Part shown: positions 52,495 to 60,126 of the stretch, one piece after another
How the letters are laid out: each line of letters starts with the position of its first letter
Numbering within the stretch: the stretch's first letter is position 1
DNA from: UBA7446 sp049596455
GTDB taxonomy: Bacteria > Bacteroidota > Bacteroidia > Flavobacteriales > Flavobacteriaceae
Reading direction: 5' to 3'
DNA length: 64,000 bases
NCBI GenBank assembly: GCA_049596455.1
Contig: JBMYLP010000001.1
Coordinates: forward strand, 62,001-126,000
Program-made: the position numbers and the translations under genes
The notes under the pieces: generated by a model
Seen by the model: the letters and a program-made list of their open reading frames with translations, nothing else
Databases searched by the model: none
What the model was told of the DNA's origin: nothing

Positions 52495-53742
52495 ATGCGT
52501 ATCTTTGGGCGTAATTTTATTAAGTTGAAGCTTACCCAATACAACGACCCAATTTACGGATTTATTACAATCCCAACACCTTTTATTGCCAAACTTGTCA
52601 ATCACCCCTATGTACAGCGTCTTCGGCGTATCAAACAAATGGGGCTATCGTTTTTGGTTTTTCCTTCTACAGAGCATACGCGATTCCAACACGCCTTGGG
52701 CGCGATGCATTTGGCTACCAAAGCAGTTTATGCCTTACGCCAGCAACAGGTAGAAATTAGTGATGAAGAGGCAGAAGCTTTATATGCTTGTTTGTTACTT
52801 CATGACCTTGGGCACGGTCCATTTTCGCACGCTTTGGAGCATGTGTTGTTTCCCAACAACACACACGAGGACATGTCTATTGCATTGATGAAAAAATTAA
52901 ACTCAGTGTTTGATGGTAAGCTTTCGATGGCAATTGAAATGTTCACAAACAACTATTCGCGTGGTTTTTTCCATCAACTGATTTCTTCACATATTGACCT
53001 TGATAGGCTTGATTACCTCAAGCGAGATAGTTTTTATTCGGGTGTTACAGAAGGCAATATCAATTCAGAGCGACTTATCTCCATGATGATGGTTGTTGAT
53101 GATAAATTGGTCTTTAATACCAAAGCAGTGTATTCTATTGAGAAATTTTTATTGGCAAGAAGAATGATGTATTGGTCGGTCTATTTGCATAAAACCAGTT
53201 TTATTGCCGAAGAACTTTTAATTCGTTTCTTTGAACGTGCAACAGCACTAATTCAATCTGAAAAAGAAGTAAAATCTAGTATTGCCTTAGGTTATTTTTT
53301 GAAAAATAGTGACGCTAATATCGACGCAAAATTAGCATCGTTTGTTGCTTTAGACGACGCTGATGTTTGGATGATGTTAAAAGATGCTGTTTTGAACAAA
53401 GACACCGTTTTATCTACTCTTGCTAAAATGTTATTAAACCGAACATTGCCAAAAATAAAATTGGGATATGAGCCATTTTCAGATGAAGAATTGCAGAAGA
53501 AGCTTTCTAAAACTTCAACCAAATACGGACTTACGCCAGCGCAAGTCACGTATTTTGTGTTTTCAGGGAGTTTGAAAATTCAAGGGTATAAGCAAAAGGA
53601 AAACCCAATTCAACTGTGCAACAAAAGCGGCGTATGCTCCTTATTCGATTCTTCTCCTGACACAGCGCTGCTCAACACCTTAACAAAGAAGGATACCAAG
53701 TACTTCTTAGCTTACCCAAAGGGTGACGGATATTTTTCTTAA
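52495..53742 (+). CDS. HD-domain phosphohydrolase (dNTPase-like)
   Basis: A metal-dependent phosphohydrolase of the HD superfamily. The 415 residues carry H-R...TRFQHALGAMHLA, the HD pair in LLHDLGHGPFSHALEH, the STOP-like DLDRLDYLKRDSFYSGV and C-terminal helices. It resembles SAMHD1/dGTPase-like proteins; the nucleotide substrate is not known. The start is unclear: ATG 52495 abuts the porX ATG back to back (CATATG), while TTG 52525 (MKLTQYNDPIYGF) is nearer to homologues, which usually have few residues before NDPIYGFI. Confidence 0.9.
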   Translation: MRIFGRNFIKLKLTQYNDPIYGFITIPTPFIAKLVNHPYVQRLRRIKQMGLSFLVFPSTEHTRFQHALGAMHLATKAVYALRQQQVEISDEEAEALYACLLLHDLGHGPFSHALEHVLFPNNTHEDMSIALMKKLNSVFDGKLSMAIEMFTNNYSRGFFHQLISSHIDLDRLDYLKRDSFYSGVTEGNINSERLISMMMVVDDKLVFNTKAVYSIEKFLLARRMMYWSVYLHKTSFIAEELLIRFFERATALIQSEKEVKSSIALGYFLKNSDANIDAKLASFVALDDADVWMMLKDAVLNKDTVLSTLAKMLLNRTLPKIKLGYEPFSDEELQKKLSKTSTKYGLTPAQVTYFVFSGSLKIQGYKQKENPIQLCNKSGVCSLFDSSPDTALLNTLTKKDTKYFLAYPKGDGYFS

Positions 53743-53747
53743 TTTTG
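53740..53747 (+). promoter_or_regulatory. -7 box TAATTTTG of lpxD
   Basis: A perfect TAnnTTTG match that includes the stop codon of the HD gene and ends 5 nt before the ATG of lpxD. Confidence 0.55.
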
Positions 53748-53752
53748 CGCCT

Positions 53753-54781
53753 ATGAATTTCACTGCCTCTCAAATAGCCGAACTAGTATCTGGCACGGTT
53801 GAGGGAAACACAAATGTAGAGGTTAACAGACTTTCTAAAATTGAGGAAGGTACTGAAGGTAGTTTGTCTTTCTTGGCAAACCCAAAATACACTTCCTTTT
53901 TATACACAACCAATGCTTCTATAACGCTGGTAAGTGATGCATTTGTAGCTGAAAAAGAATTTAAAACGACCTTAATTCGGGTAGCTGACCCTTACGAGGC
54001 ATTTTCGAAATTACTAGAGTACTATAATCAAATGAAACAGCAGCTTCCCTCTGGAATTGCACAAACGGCGATTGTTTCTGAAGATGCTCGTGTAGCAAAA
54101 TCGGTTTTTGTTGGAGATTTTTCTCAAGTAGGGGCAAATACTATCTTGGAAGACCATGTAGTTATTCACCCTCAGGCTTTTGTTGGGGATAATGTTTCAA
54201 TTGGTGCAAACACGATAATTCATTCGGGCGCTAGAATCCTTGACGATACCGTTATTGGCAAAAATTGTGTCATTCACAATAATGCGGTTATTGGTGCTGA
54301 TGGGTTTGGATGGGCTCCAAATGGAAATGGTTCGTACGATAAAGTCCCACAAACGGGTAACGTAATCCTCGGCGACCATGTGGACATAGGTGCAAACACC
54401 ACCATTGATCGCGCTACACTAGGAGCGACAAAAATTGGAACAGGAGTGAAATTAGATAACCTTATCCAAATAGGCCATAATGTAGAAATTGGCGAACATA
54501 CCGTAATTGCTGCGCAAACCGGTATTGCGGGCTCTTCCAAAATAGGAACACATTGTCAAATAGGTGGACAAGTGGGTATTAGCGGTCATTTGACCATCGG
54601 AAACCGAGTGGGCATTCAAGCCAAATCAGGCATATTGAAAAACATCAAAGATGATTCAAAAGTTATGGGGAATCCGGCATTTGATTACACAAAATTTAAT
54701 AAAGCATACGTGCATTTCCGTAATTTGCACACACATATTACAGATTTACAAACCCTAAAAAAGAAGCTTGACCATGAGTAA
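53753..54781 (+). CDS. lpxD: UDP-3-O-(3-hydroxyacyl)glucosamine N-acyltransferase
   Basis: It adds the second acyl chain in lipid A synthesis. The 342 residues have the N-terminal uridine-binding domain (FTASQIAELVSGTVEGNTNVEVNRLSKIEEG, FLANPKY) and then a left-handed beta-helix of hexapeptides (VFVGDFSQVGANTILEDHVVIH...VSIGANTIIHSGARI...VIGADGFGWAP) with the catalytic His in LIQIGHNVEIGEH. ATG 53753 is selected over an earlier codon because the -7 box is immediately upstream. The last 8 nt overlap lpxC. Confidence 0.96.
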   Translation: MNFTASQIAELVSGTVEGNTNVEVNRLSKIEEGTEGSLSFLANPKYTSFLYTTNASITLVSDAFVAEKEFKTTLIRVADPYEAFSKLLEYYNQMKQQLPSGIAQTAIVSEDARVAKSVFVGDFSQVGANTILEDHVVIHPQAFVGDNVSIGANTIIHSGARILDDTVIGKNCVIHNNAVIGADGFGWAPNGNGSYDKVPQTGNVILGDHVDIGANTTIDRATLGATKIGTGVKLDNLIQIGHNVEIGEHTVIAAQTGIAGSSKIGTHCQIGGQVGISGHLTIGNRVGIQAKSGILKNIKDDSKVMGNPAFDYTKFNKAYVHFRNLHTHITDLQTLKKKLDHE

Positions 54782-56174
54782 ACAAACCACCATTTCAAAG
54801 CCAATTTCTTTAAGTGGCGTTGGTATTCATACGGGAAAAGAAGTCACTTTAACTTTTAAACCTGCCCCTGTAAACCACGGTTATGCGTTTTGTAGGGTTG
54901 ATTTGGAAGGCACGCCCACTATTGAGGCTGAAGCAAATCTTGTTGTAAACACCCAGCGTGGAACAAATTTGCAAAAGAATGGAGTTAGTATTCAAACCTC
55001 TGAGCATGTTTTAGCTGCCCTTGTGGGATTAGAGGTTGATAATGTATTGATTGAATTAGACGCACCCGAACCCCCTATCATGGATGGTTCGTCTAAATTC
55101 TTTGTAGATGCCTTGCTAAAAGCTGGTATTTCCGAACAAGATGCCGAACGTTACGAGTATGTGGTTCATGATAATATTTCGTATGTTGATGAGGAAACAG
55201 GGAGTGAAATCACAATCATTCCTGCCGATTCCTATCAGGTAACAACTATGGTTGACTTTGGCACAAAAGTGCTAGGAACACAAAATGCCACACTCAAAAA
55301 TCTAAGTGAGTTTAAAGATGATTTTGCTCATGCTAGAACATTTAGTTTTTTGCATGAAATTGAAATGTTGCTTGAAAAGGGACTAATAAAAGGTGGTGAT
55401 TTAAACAATGCCATTGTTTATGTGGACAAAGAACTTTCTAAAGAAACCATGCAAAAATTGTGTACTGCTTTTGATAGAGACTCAATCGCTGTAAAACCGA
55501 ATGGTATTTTAGACAATCTCACCCTTAAATACCCAAACGAGGCAGCACGCCATAAACTTCTTGATGTGATTGGCGATTTGGCTTTGGTAGGTTGTCGCAT
55601 TCGTGGTAAGGTTATTGCCAACAAGCCTGGACATGAAGTAAATACTAATTTTGCAAAAAAATTGGCTAAAATCATTAAGCAAGAGAAACGCAATCGCATT
55701 CCAACATTCAACCTTGATGCAGAACCACTGATGGATGTAAATGATATCATGAATGTGATTCCGCACCGCCCACCGTTTTTGTTGGTTGATAAAATTTTAG
55801 AGCTCAGCGACACGCACATTGTAGGTATGAAAAGCATCACTATGAATGAGCCCTATTTTGAAGGACATTTTCCCGGTCAACCCGTAATGCCAGGTGTATT
55901 GCAAATTGAAGCCATGGCACAAGCGGGAGGGGTTCTGGTTTTAAAATCTGTCCCAGATCCTGAGAATTACCTAACTTTTTTTATGAAAATTGAAAACGCG
56001 AAGTTTAAAAACCCAGTTGTTCCTGGCGATACCTTAGTGTTTAAAATGGAATTATTATCACCCATTAGACGTGGTATATGCCATATGCAAGCCACTGCTT
56101 ATTCAAGAGGAAGAATTACAACGGAGGCCGAAATGATGGCTCAAATTGTACGAAAAGATCAAGTAAAAGTATGA
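54774..56174 (+). CDS. lpxC-fabZ: Bifunctional LpxC deacetylase / FabZ dehydratase
   Basis: A fusion of the zinc deacetylase committing UDP-acyl-GlcNAc to lipid A (residues 1 to about 310) and the 3-hydroxyacyl-ACP dehydratase (about 325-466). LpxC marks: SGVGIHTGKEVTLTF, TSEHVLAALVGLEVDNVLIELDAPEPPIMDGSS, the zinc ligands in HARTF and HKLLDVIGDLALVG. FabZ marks: DIMNVIPHRPPFLLVDKI with the catalytic His and EGHFPGQPVMPGVLQIEAMAQAGG with the catalytic Glu. The fusion is typical of Bacteroidota. The ATG lies within the last codons of lpxD (8-nt overlap) and the stop overlaps lpxA as ATGA. Confidence 0.96.
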   Translation: MSKQTTISKPISLSGVGIHTGKEVTLTFKPAPVNHGYAFCRVDLEGTPTIEAEANLVVNTQRGTNLQKNGVSIQTSEHVLAALVGLEVDNVLIELDAPEPPIMDGSSKFFVDALLKAGISEQDAERYEYVVHDNISYVDEETGSEITIIPADSYQVTTMVDFGTKVLGTQNATLKNLSEFKDDFAHARTFSFLHEIEMLLEKGLIKGGDLNNAIVYVDKELSKETMQKLCTAFDRDSIAVKPNGILDNLTLKYPNEAARHKLLDVIGDLALVGCRIRGKVIANKPGHEVNTNFAKKLAKIIKQEKRNRIPTFNLDAEPLMDVNDIMNVIPHRPPFLLVDKILELSDTHIVGMKSITMNEPYFEGHFPGQPVMPGVLQIEAMAQAGGVLVLKSVPDPENYLTFFMKIENAKFKNPVVPGDTLVFKMELLSPIRRGICHMQATAYSRGRITTEAEMMAQIVRKDQVKV

Positions 56175-56953
56175 ATCAACCGCTAGCATATGTGCATTCC
56201 AATGCCAAAATTGCCAAAAATGTGGTCATTGAACCCTTTACAACTATAGATAAAGATGTTGTTATTGGAGAGGGTACATGGATAGGCCCGAATGTAACCA
56301 TAATGGAAGGCGCACGAATTGGTAAAAATTGCAATATTTTCCCTGGTGCCGTAATTAGTGCAGTGCCACAAGATTTGAAATTTAGTGGCGAAAACACAAC
56401 CGCTGAAATCGGCGATAATACAACCATTAGGGAGTGTGTTACCATTAACCGCGGAACAAATTCCAGAGGGAAAACAACTATCGGCAATAACTGTCTTATC
56501 ATGGCGTATTCGCACGTGGCGCACGACTGCATTGTTGGGGATAACTGTATTTTTTCTAACAACAGTACGCTTGCTGGACACATTACTGTGGGGGCACATG
56601 TTATTTTGGCGGGAATGACTGCCGTACATCAGTTTTGTTCAATAGGAGATCACGCATTTGTAGCGGGTGGGTCTTTAGTTCGTAAAGATATTCCCCCGTT
56701 TGTGAAGGCAGCTCGAGAGCCGCTTTCGTATGCTGGGGTAAATTCGGTAGGATTACGCAGAAGGGGATTTGAATCTGACAAAATCAGAGAAATTCAAAGC
56801 ATTTACCGCATTCTTTACCAAAAGAATTTTAACAATACACAGGCCACACAAATCATTGAAGCAGAAATGGAAGCCTCAACGGAACGCGATGATATTTTAC
56901 AATTTATTAGACAATCACAGCGTGGTATTATGAAAGGTTATTTACAAAGCTAA
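56171..56953 (+). CDS. lpxA: Acyl-ACP:UDP-N-acetylglucosamine acyltransferase
   Basis: The first committed acyltransfer of lipid A synthesis. The 260 residues form hexapeptide repeats (IAKNVVIEPFTTIDKDVVIGEGTWIGPNVTIMEGARIGKNCNIFPGAVI) with the catalytic His in SHVAHDCIVGDN, the LpxA hallmark GGSLVRKDIPPFVKAAREPLSYAGVNSVGLRRRGF and a C-terminal helical domain. The ATG at 56171 overlaps lpxC-fabZ by 4 nt; efp follows after 1 nt. Confidence 0.96.
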   Translation: MNQPLAYVHSNAKIAKNVVIEPFTTIDKDVVIGEGTWIGPNVTIMEGARIGKNCNIFPGAVISAVPQDLKFSGENTTAEIGDNTTIRECVTINRGTNSRGKTTIGNNCLIMAYSHVAHDCIVGDNCIFSNNSTLAGHITVGAHVILAGMTAVHQFCSIGDHAFVAGGSLVRKDIPPFVKAAREPLSYAGVNSVGLRRRGFESDKIREIQSIYRILYQKNFNNTQATQIIEAEMEASTERDDILQFIRQSQRGIMKGYLQS

Positions 56954-56954
56954 T

Positions 56955-57521
56955 ATGGCATCAACATCAGACATTCGTAAAGGACTTTGCATCCATTACA
57001 ACAACGACATTTATAAAATCATTGAGTTTTTACACGTAAAACCCGGTAAAGGACCTGCATTTGTACGCACAAAGCTTAAAAGTGTGACTTCGGGCAAAGT
57101 GGTTGATAATACTTTCTCCGCTGGACATAAAATTGATGATGTTCGTGTTGAAACCCGAAAATATCAATTTTTGTACGCCGAAGGCGATGTATATCACTTT
57201 ATGAATACGGAAGATTACAATCAAATTGAACTTCAAGAAAATATTTTGGACCAGCCAAAATTGATGAAAGAGGGTGAGGTTGTTACGGTCATGATTAATA
57301 CCGAAGACAGCAGCCCACTTTCTGTAGAAATGCCAGCGAGTGTAATTTTAGAAATTACACATACCGAGCCAGGCGTAAAAGGCAACACGGCAACCAATGC
57401 CACTAAGCCCGCAACTGCAGAAACAGGCGCAAAAATCAATGTGCCACTTTTTATCAACGAAGGGGACAAAATCAAAGTTGATACTGAAAAAGGAACATAT
57501 ATAGAACGAGTTAAATCATAG
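56955..57521 (+). CDS. efp: Translation elongation factor P
   Basis: It relieves ribosome stalling at polyproline. The 188 residues have the KOW-like domain (ISTSDIRKGLCIHYN; FLHVKPGKGPAFVRTKLKS) with the modified Lys at the loop tip in HVKPGKG, then OB-fold domains (RKYQFLYAEGDVYHFMNTEDYNQIEL; IEMP; PGVKGNTATNATKPATAETGAKINVPLFINEGDKIKVDT). No epmA/epmB modification genes are near. It lies 1 nt after lpxA and 1 nt before sucD. Confidence 0.97.
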   Translation: MASTSDIRKGLCIHYNNDIYKIIEFLHVKPGKGPAFVRTKLKSVTSGKVVDNTFSAGHKIDDVRVETRKYQFLYAEGDVYHFMNTEDYNQIELQENILDQPKLMKEGEVVTVMINTEDSSPLSVEMPASVILEITHTEPGVKGNTATNATKPATAETGAKINVPLFINEGDKIKVDTEKGTYIERVKS

Positions 57522-57522
57522 C

Positions 57523-58395
57523 ATGAGCGTATTAGTAAACAAATCTTCCAATATTATTGTACAAGGATTCACAGGAAGTGAAGGCACCTTTCACGCAAGC
57601 CAAATGATAGCCTATGGCACCAATGTTGTTGGCGGCGTGACGCCCGGAAAAGGCGGTCAAACACATCTTGACAAACCTGTATTTAATACTGTTAAAGAAG
57701 CTGTAGCTACCGTACAGGCAGACACCTCTATTATTTTTGTACCCCCAGCTTTTGCTGCAGATGCCATTATGGAAGCTGCCGAAGCAGGAATAAAAGTTAT
57801 CATAACCATCACAGAAGGTATCCCTGTTAACGATATGGCTAAGGTCATGCAGTACCTCAAAGACAAAGACTGCCGCATGGTGGGGCCAAATTGCCCTGGG
57901 GTAATTTCGCCAGAGGAAGCGAAAGTAGGTATCATGCCAGGCTTTGTGTTTAAAAAAGGAAAAGTGGGTATCGTATCCAAATCGGGTACTCTTACTTACG
58001 AAGCAGCAGATCAAGTGGTAAAAGAAGGATTCGGCATTACTACAGCCATTGGTATTGGAGGAGACCCTATCATTGGCACTACTACCAAAGATGCCGTTGA
58101 GTTGCTTATGGAAGACGACGAAACAGAATGTATTGTAATGATTGGCGAAATTGGTGGTCAGTTGGAAGCCGATGCAGCGAACTGGATTAAAGCCCAAGGC
58201 AATCCAAAACCAGTTGTTGGCTTTATTGCTGGAGAAACCGCCCCCAAAGGAAGAACTATGGGGCACGCAGGTGCCATTGTTGGTGGTGCTGAAGATACTG
58301 CCGAAGCCAAAAAAGCAATTATGAAAGCATGTGGTATTCACGTGGTGGATTCGCCTGCAGCAATAGGAAAAACAGTTGCAAAAGCACTAGCTTAA
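57523..58395 (+). CDS. sucD: Succinate-CoA ligase subunit alpha
   Basis: The CoA-binding, phospho-His subunit of succinyl-CoA synthetase in the citric acid cycle. The 290 residues have the CoA-binding Rossmann motif FTGSEGTFHASQMIAYGTNVVGGVTPGKGG, GPNCPGVISPEEAKVGIMPG, and the phosphorylated His in TMGHAGAIVGG. The beta subunit sucC is not nearby. It sits in the lpx run, 1 nt after efp, and fabG follows after 2 nt. Confidence 0.97.
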   Translation: MSVLVNKSSNIIVQGFTGSEGTFHASQMIAYGTNVVGGVTPGKGGQTHLDKPVFNTVKEAVATVQADTSIIFVPPAFAADAIMEAAEAGIKVIITITEGIPVNDMAKVMQYLKDKDCRMVGPNCPGVISPEEAKVGIMPGFVFKKGKVGIVSKSGTLTYEAADQVVKEGFGITTAIGIGGDPIIGTTTKDAVELLMEDDETECIVMIGEIGGQLEADAANWIKAQGNPKPVVGFIAGETAPKGRTMGHAGAIVGGAEDTAEAKKAIMKACGIHVVDSPAAIGKTVAKALA

Positions 58396-58397
58396 TT

Positions 58398-59144
58398 ATG
58401 GATCTAGTCAAAGGGAAAAACGTTATTATTACAGGTGCCAGTAGAGGCATTGGAAAAGGAATTGCACAAGCATTCGCACAACACGGGGCAAACGTTGCCT
58501 TTACGTACAGTTCGTCTGCGGGTCCTGCCGAGGAATTAGCACAAGAATTAACTGCTTTGGGTGTCAAAGCAAAAGCCTATCAATCCAATGCTGCCGATTT
58601 TGAATCGGCGCAGCAGTTGGCTGCAGATGTATTGGAGGAATTTGGTAGTATTGATGTGCTTATCAACAACGCTGGTATTACCAAAGATAATTTGCTCATG
58701 CGCATTTCAGAAGAAGATTTTGATCAAGTCATTGAGGTAAACTTGAAGTCAGTTTTTAATATGACTAAAGCTGTGCAACGCACCATGCTAAAACAACGCC
58801 AAGGAAGCCTTATCCATATGAGTTCTGTAGTAGGTGTAAAGGGAAATGCAGGTCAGGCAAATTATGCCGCTTCCAAAGCTGGTATTATTGGTTTTTCCAA
58901 GTCAGTTGCATTGGAGCTAGGCTCAAGAAATATTCGTTCAAATGTGATTGCACCTGGTTTTATTGAAACCGAAATGACAGGAAAACTCCCTGAAGATGTT
59001 GTTGCACAATGGCGTGCTGGTATACCGCTCAAGCGTGGCGGTTCGCCAGAAGATGTTGCTAACGCTTGTTTATTTTTAGCCTCCGATTTATCGGCGTATA
59101 TTACGGGTCAAGTCTTAAACGTTGACGGGGGAATGTTAACCTAA
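58398..59144 (+). CDS. fabG: 3-Oxoacyl-ACP reductase
   Basis: The NADPH-dependent reduction step of type II fatty-acid synthesis. The 248 residues are a classic short-chain dehydrogenase: TGASRGIGKGIA cofactor loop, NNAG, catalytic Ser in SSVVG and Tyr/Lys in YAASKAG, and the C-terminal NVDGGM. ATG 58398 (MDLVKGKN) is chosen because the earlier in-frame codons are sucD sequence. With the LpxC-FabZ fusion it supplies and uses 3-hydroxyacyl-ACP. Confidence 0.96.
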   Translation: MDLVKGKNVIITGASRGIGKGIAQAFAQHGANVAFTYSSSAGPAEELAQELTALGVKAKAYQSNAADFESAQQLAADVLEEFGSIDVLINNAGITKDNLLMRISEEDFDQVIEVNLKSVFNMTKAVQRTMLKQRQGSLIHMSSVVGVKGNAGQANYAASKAGIIGFSKSVALELGSRNIRSNVIAPGFIETEMTGKLPEDVVAQWRAGIPLKRGGSPEDVANACLFLASDLSAYITGQVLNVDGGMLT

Positions 59145-59155
59145 TTTTTTATCTC

Positions 59156-59974
59156 ATGAATAAAGTTCCAAAACTCGGACTACCTGTAGTAGTCATCATT
59201 TTAGTAAGTATTATTTTTATTGCAAAGTCATCTGTAAACATCGGTTATGGTGAAGCAGGTGTTTTGTTTAAAACCTTTGGCGGGGGTGTTGTTACCGACA
59301 AACCTCCATTAGGTGAAGGGTTCCACATTATTGCACCATGGAATCGCGTTTATATTTATAACATCAAACAACAAGAAGAGTTTGAGAGCGGCATGCGTGT
59401 GCTTTCTTCCAACGGATTGGAAATTTCATTAGACGTATCGGTATTGTATCAACCCAAACTAGACGAATTGGGATTGTTACACAAAACCAAAGGGGAAAAT
59501 TACCTTGGCATTGTAATTGTCCCTGAAATTCGCGCGGTAGCACGTTCTGTAATTGGGCGCTACACACCAGAACAATTATATTCAACTAAGCGTGATGCCA
59601 TTCAGAATGAAATTTTTGAAGAAACCAAGCGAAAAGTAGAAGGTCAGCATGTGCAATTAAATTCGGTTTTAGTGCGTGATGTAACACTTCCTACTTCAAT
59701 AAAAGAAGCTATACAGCGTAAACTTACGCAAGAACAAGAAGCATTGGAATACGAATTCCGCTTAGAAAAAGCACGTCAAGAGGCTGAAAAAGTACGCATT
59801 GACGCAGAGGGAAAAGCTGCAGCAAACCGTATTTTAGCTGCTTCGTTAACCTCTAATATTCTTAAAGACAAAGGCATTGAGGCTACCTTAAAACTTGCAG
59901 AATCGCCAAACTCAAAGGTTGTGATTGTTGGAAGCGGAAAAGATGGGTTGCCACTAATTTTAGGAAATCAGTAA
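59156..59974 (+). CDS. Prohibitin/SPFH-domain membrane protein
   Basis: A 272-residue band-7 protein: N-terminal membrane anchor (LPVVVIILVSIIFIAKSSVNIG), the SPFH domain (GVLFKTFGGGVVTDKPPLGEGFHIIAPWNRVYIYNIKQQEEF ... DVSVLYQPKLDELG) and a long coiled-coil helix (RLEKARQEAEKVRIDAEGKAAANRIL). Such proteins form ring-like membrane scaffolds controlling proteases or membrane order. It lies 11 nt after fabG and before the his attenuator, and is probably part of the preceding transcript. Confidence 0.92.
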   Translation: MNKVPKLGLPVVVIILVSIIFIAKSSVNIGYGEAGVLFKTFGGGVVTDKPPLGEGFHIIAPWNRVYIYNIKQQEEFESGMRVLSSNGLEISLDVSVLYQPKLDELGLLHKTKGENYLGIVIVPEIRAVARSVIGRYTPEQLYSTKRDAIQNEIFEETKRKVEGQHVQLNSVLVRDVTLPTSIKEAIQRKLTQEQEALEYEFRLEKARQEAEKVRIDAEGKAAANRILAASLTSNILKDKGIEATLKLAESPNSKVVIVGSGKDGLPLILGNQ

Positions 59975-59992
59975 GATTTTAAAAAAAAGTTC

Positions 59993-60000
59993 GATATTTG
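59993..60000 (+). promoter_or_regulatory. Probable -7 box of the histidine operon (GATATTTG)
   Basis: One mismatch from TAnnTTTG, 7 nt before the leader-peptide ATG at 60008 and after the prohibitin stop. This is the only promoter-like signal between prohibitin and the leader peptide. Confidence 0.5.
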
Positions 60001-60007
60001 CAAGCAA

Positions 60008-60061
60008 ATGAAAAACACACATACACACCACCACGTTAAGTTATCGTTTCAAACGAACTAG
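60008..60061 (+). CDS. hisL: Histidine-operon leader peptide
   Basis: A 17-residue open frame, MKNTHTHHHVKLSFQTN then TAG, with four His codons (codons 5, 7, 8 and 9; CAT, CAC, CAC, CAC) in a run of five. The leader of a His-attenuated operon is expected to look exactly like this. It lies 66 nt before hisG, and its end overlaps the antiterminator arm (60048-60055), so translation speed through the His codons can decide which hairpin forms. No other peptide reading frame is present in the leader. Confidence 0.85.
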   Translation: MKNTHTHHHVKLSFQTN

Positions 60062-60111
60062 GTGAGGTGTATCTATAACCGACTAACCCGTTTGAAGCAA
60101 CTCAAACGGGT
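60048..60111 (+). promoter_or_regulatory. Antiterminator/terminator switch of the his leader
   Basis: Bases 60048-60055 (TTCAAACG) are exactly complementary to 60089-60096 (CGTTTGAA), which is the left arm of the downstream terminator (60086-60095 pairing with 60102-60111). The two pairings exclude each other. With the ribosome stalled on the His codons (60020-60034) the 60048-60055 arm is free and antitermination results; with it at the stop codon the arm is covered and the terminator forms. Confidence 0.8.
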
Positions 60112-60118
60112 TTTTTTG
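60086..60118 (+). terminator. Attenuator terminator upstream of hisG
   Basis: A perfect 10-bp stem ACCCGTTTGA / TCAAACGGGT with loop AGCAAC, followed by a run of seven T. It ends 9 nt before hisG. Confidence 0.9.
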
Positions 60119-60126
60119 TATCAATT

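Noticed and set aside
57532..58341. A 269-codon open frame on the minus strand
   Set aside because: It lies wholly inside sucD in the opposite orientation, is extraordinarily rich in Cys, Asn, Phe and Tyr, and shows no protein family; it is a shadow of sucD.
60045..60057. Small palindrome TCGTTTCAAACGA as a protein operator
   Set aside because: It is better explained as part of the leader-RNA switch, where its right half pairs with the terminator arm.
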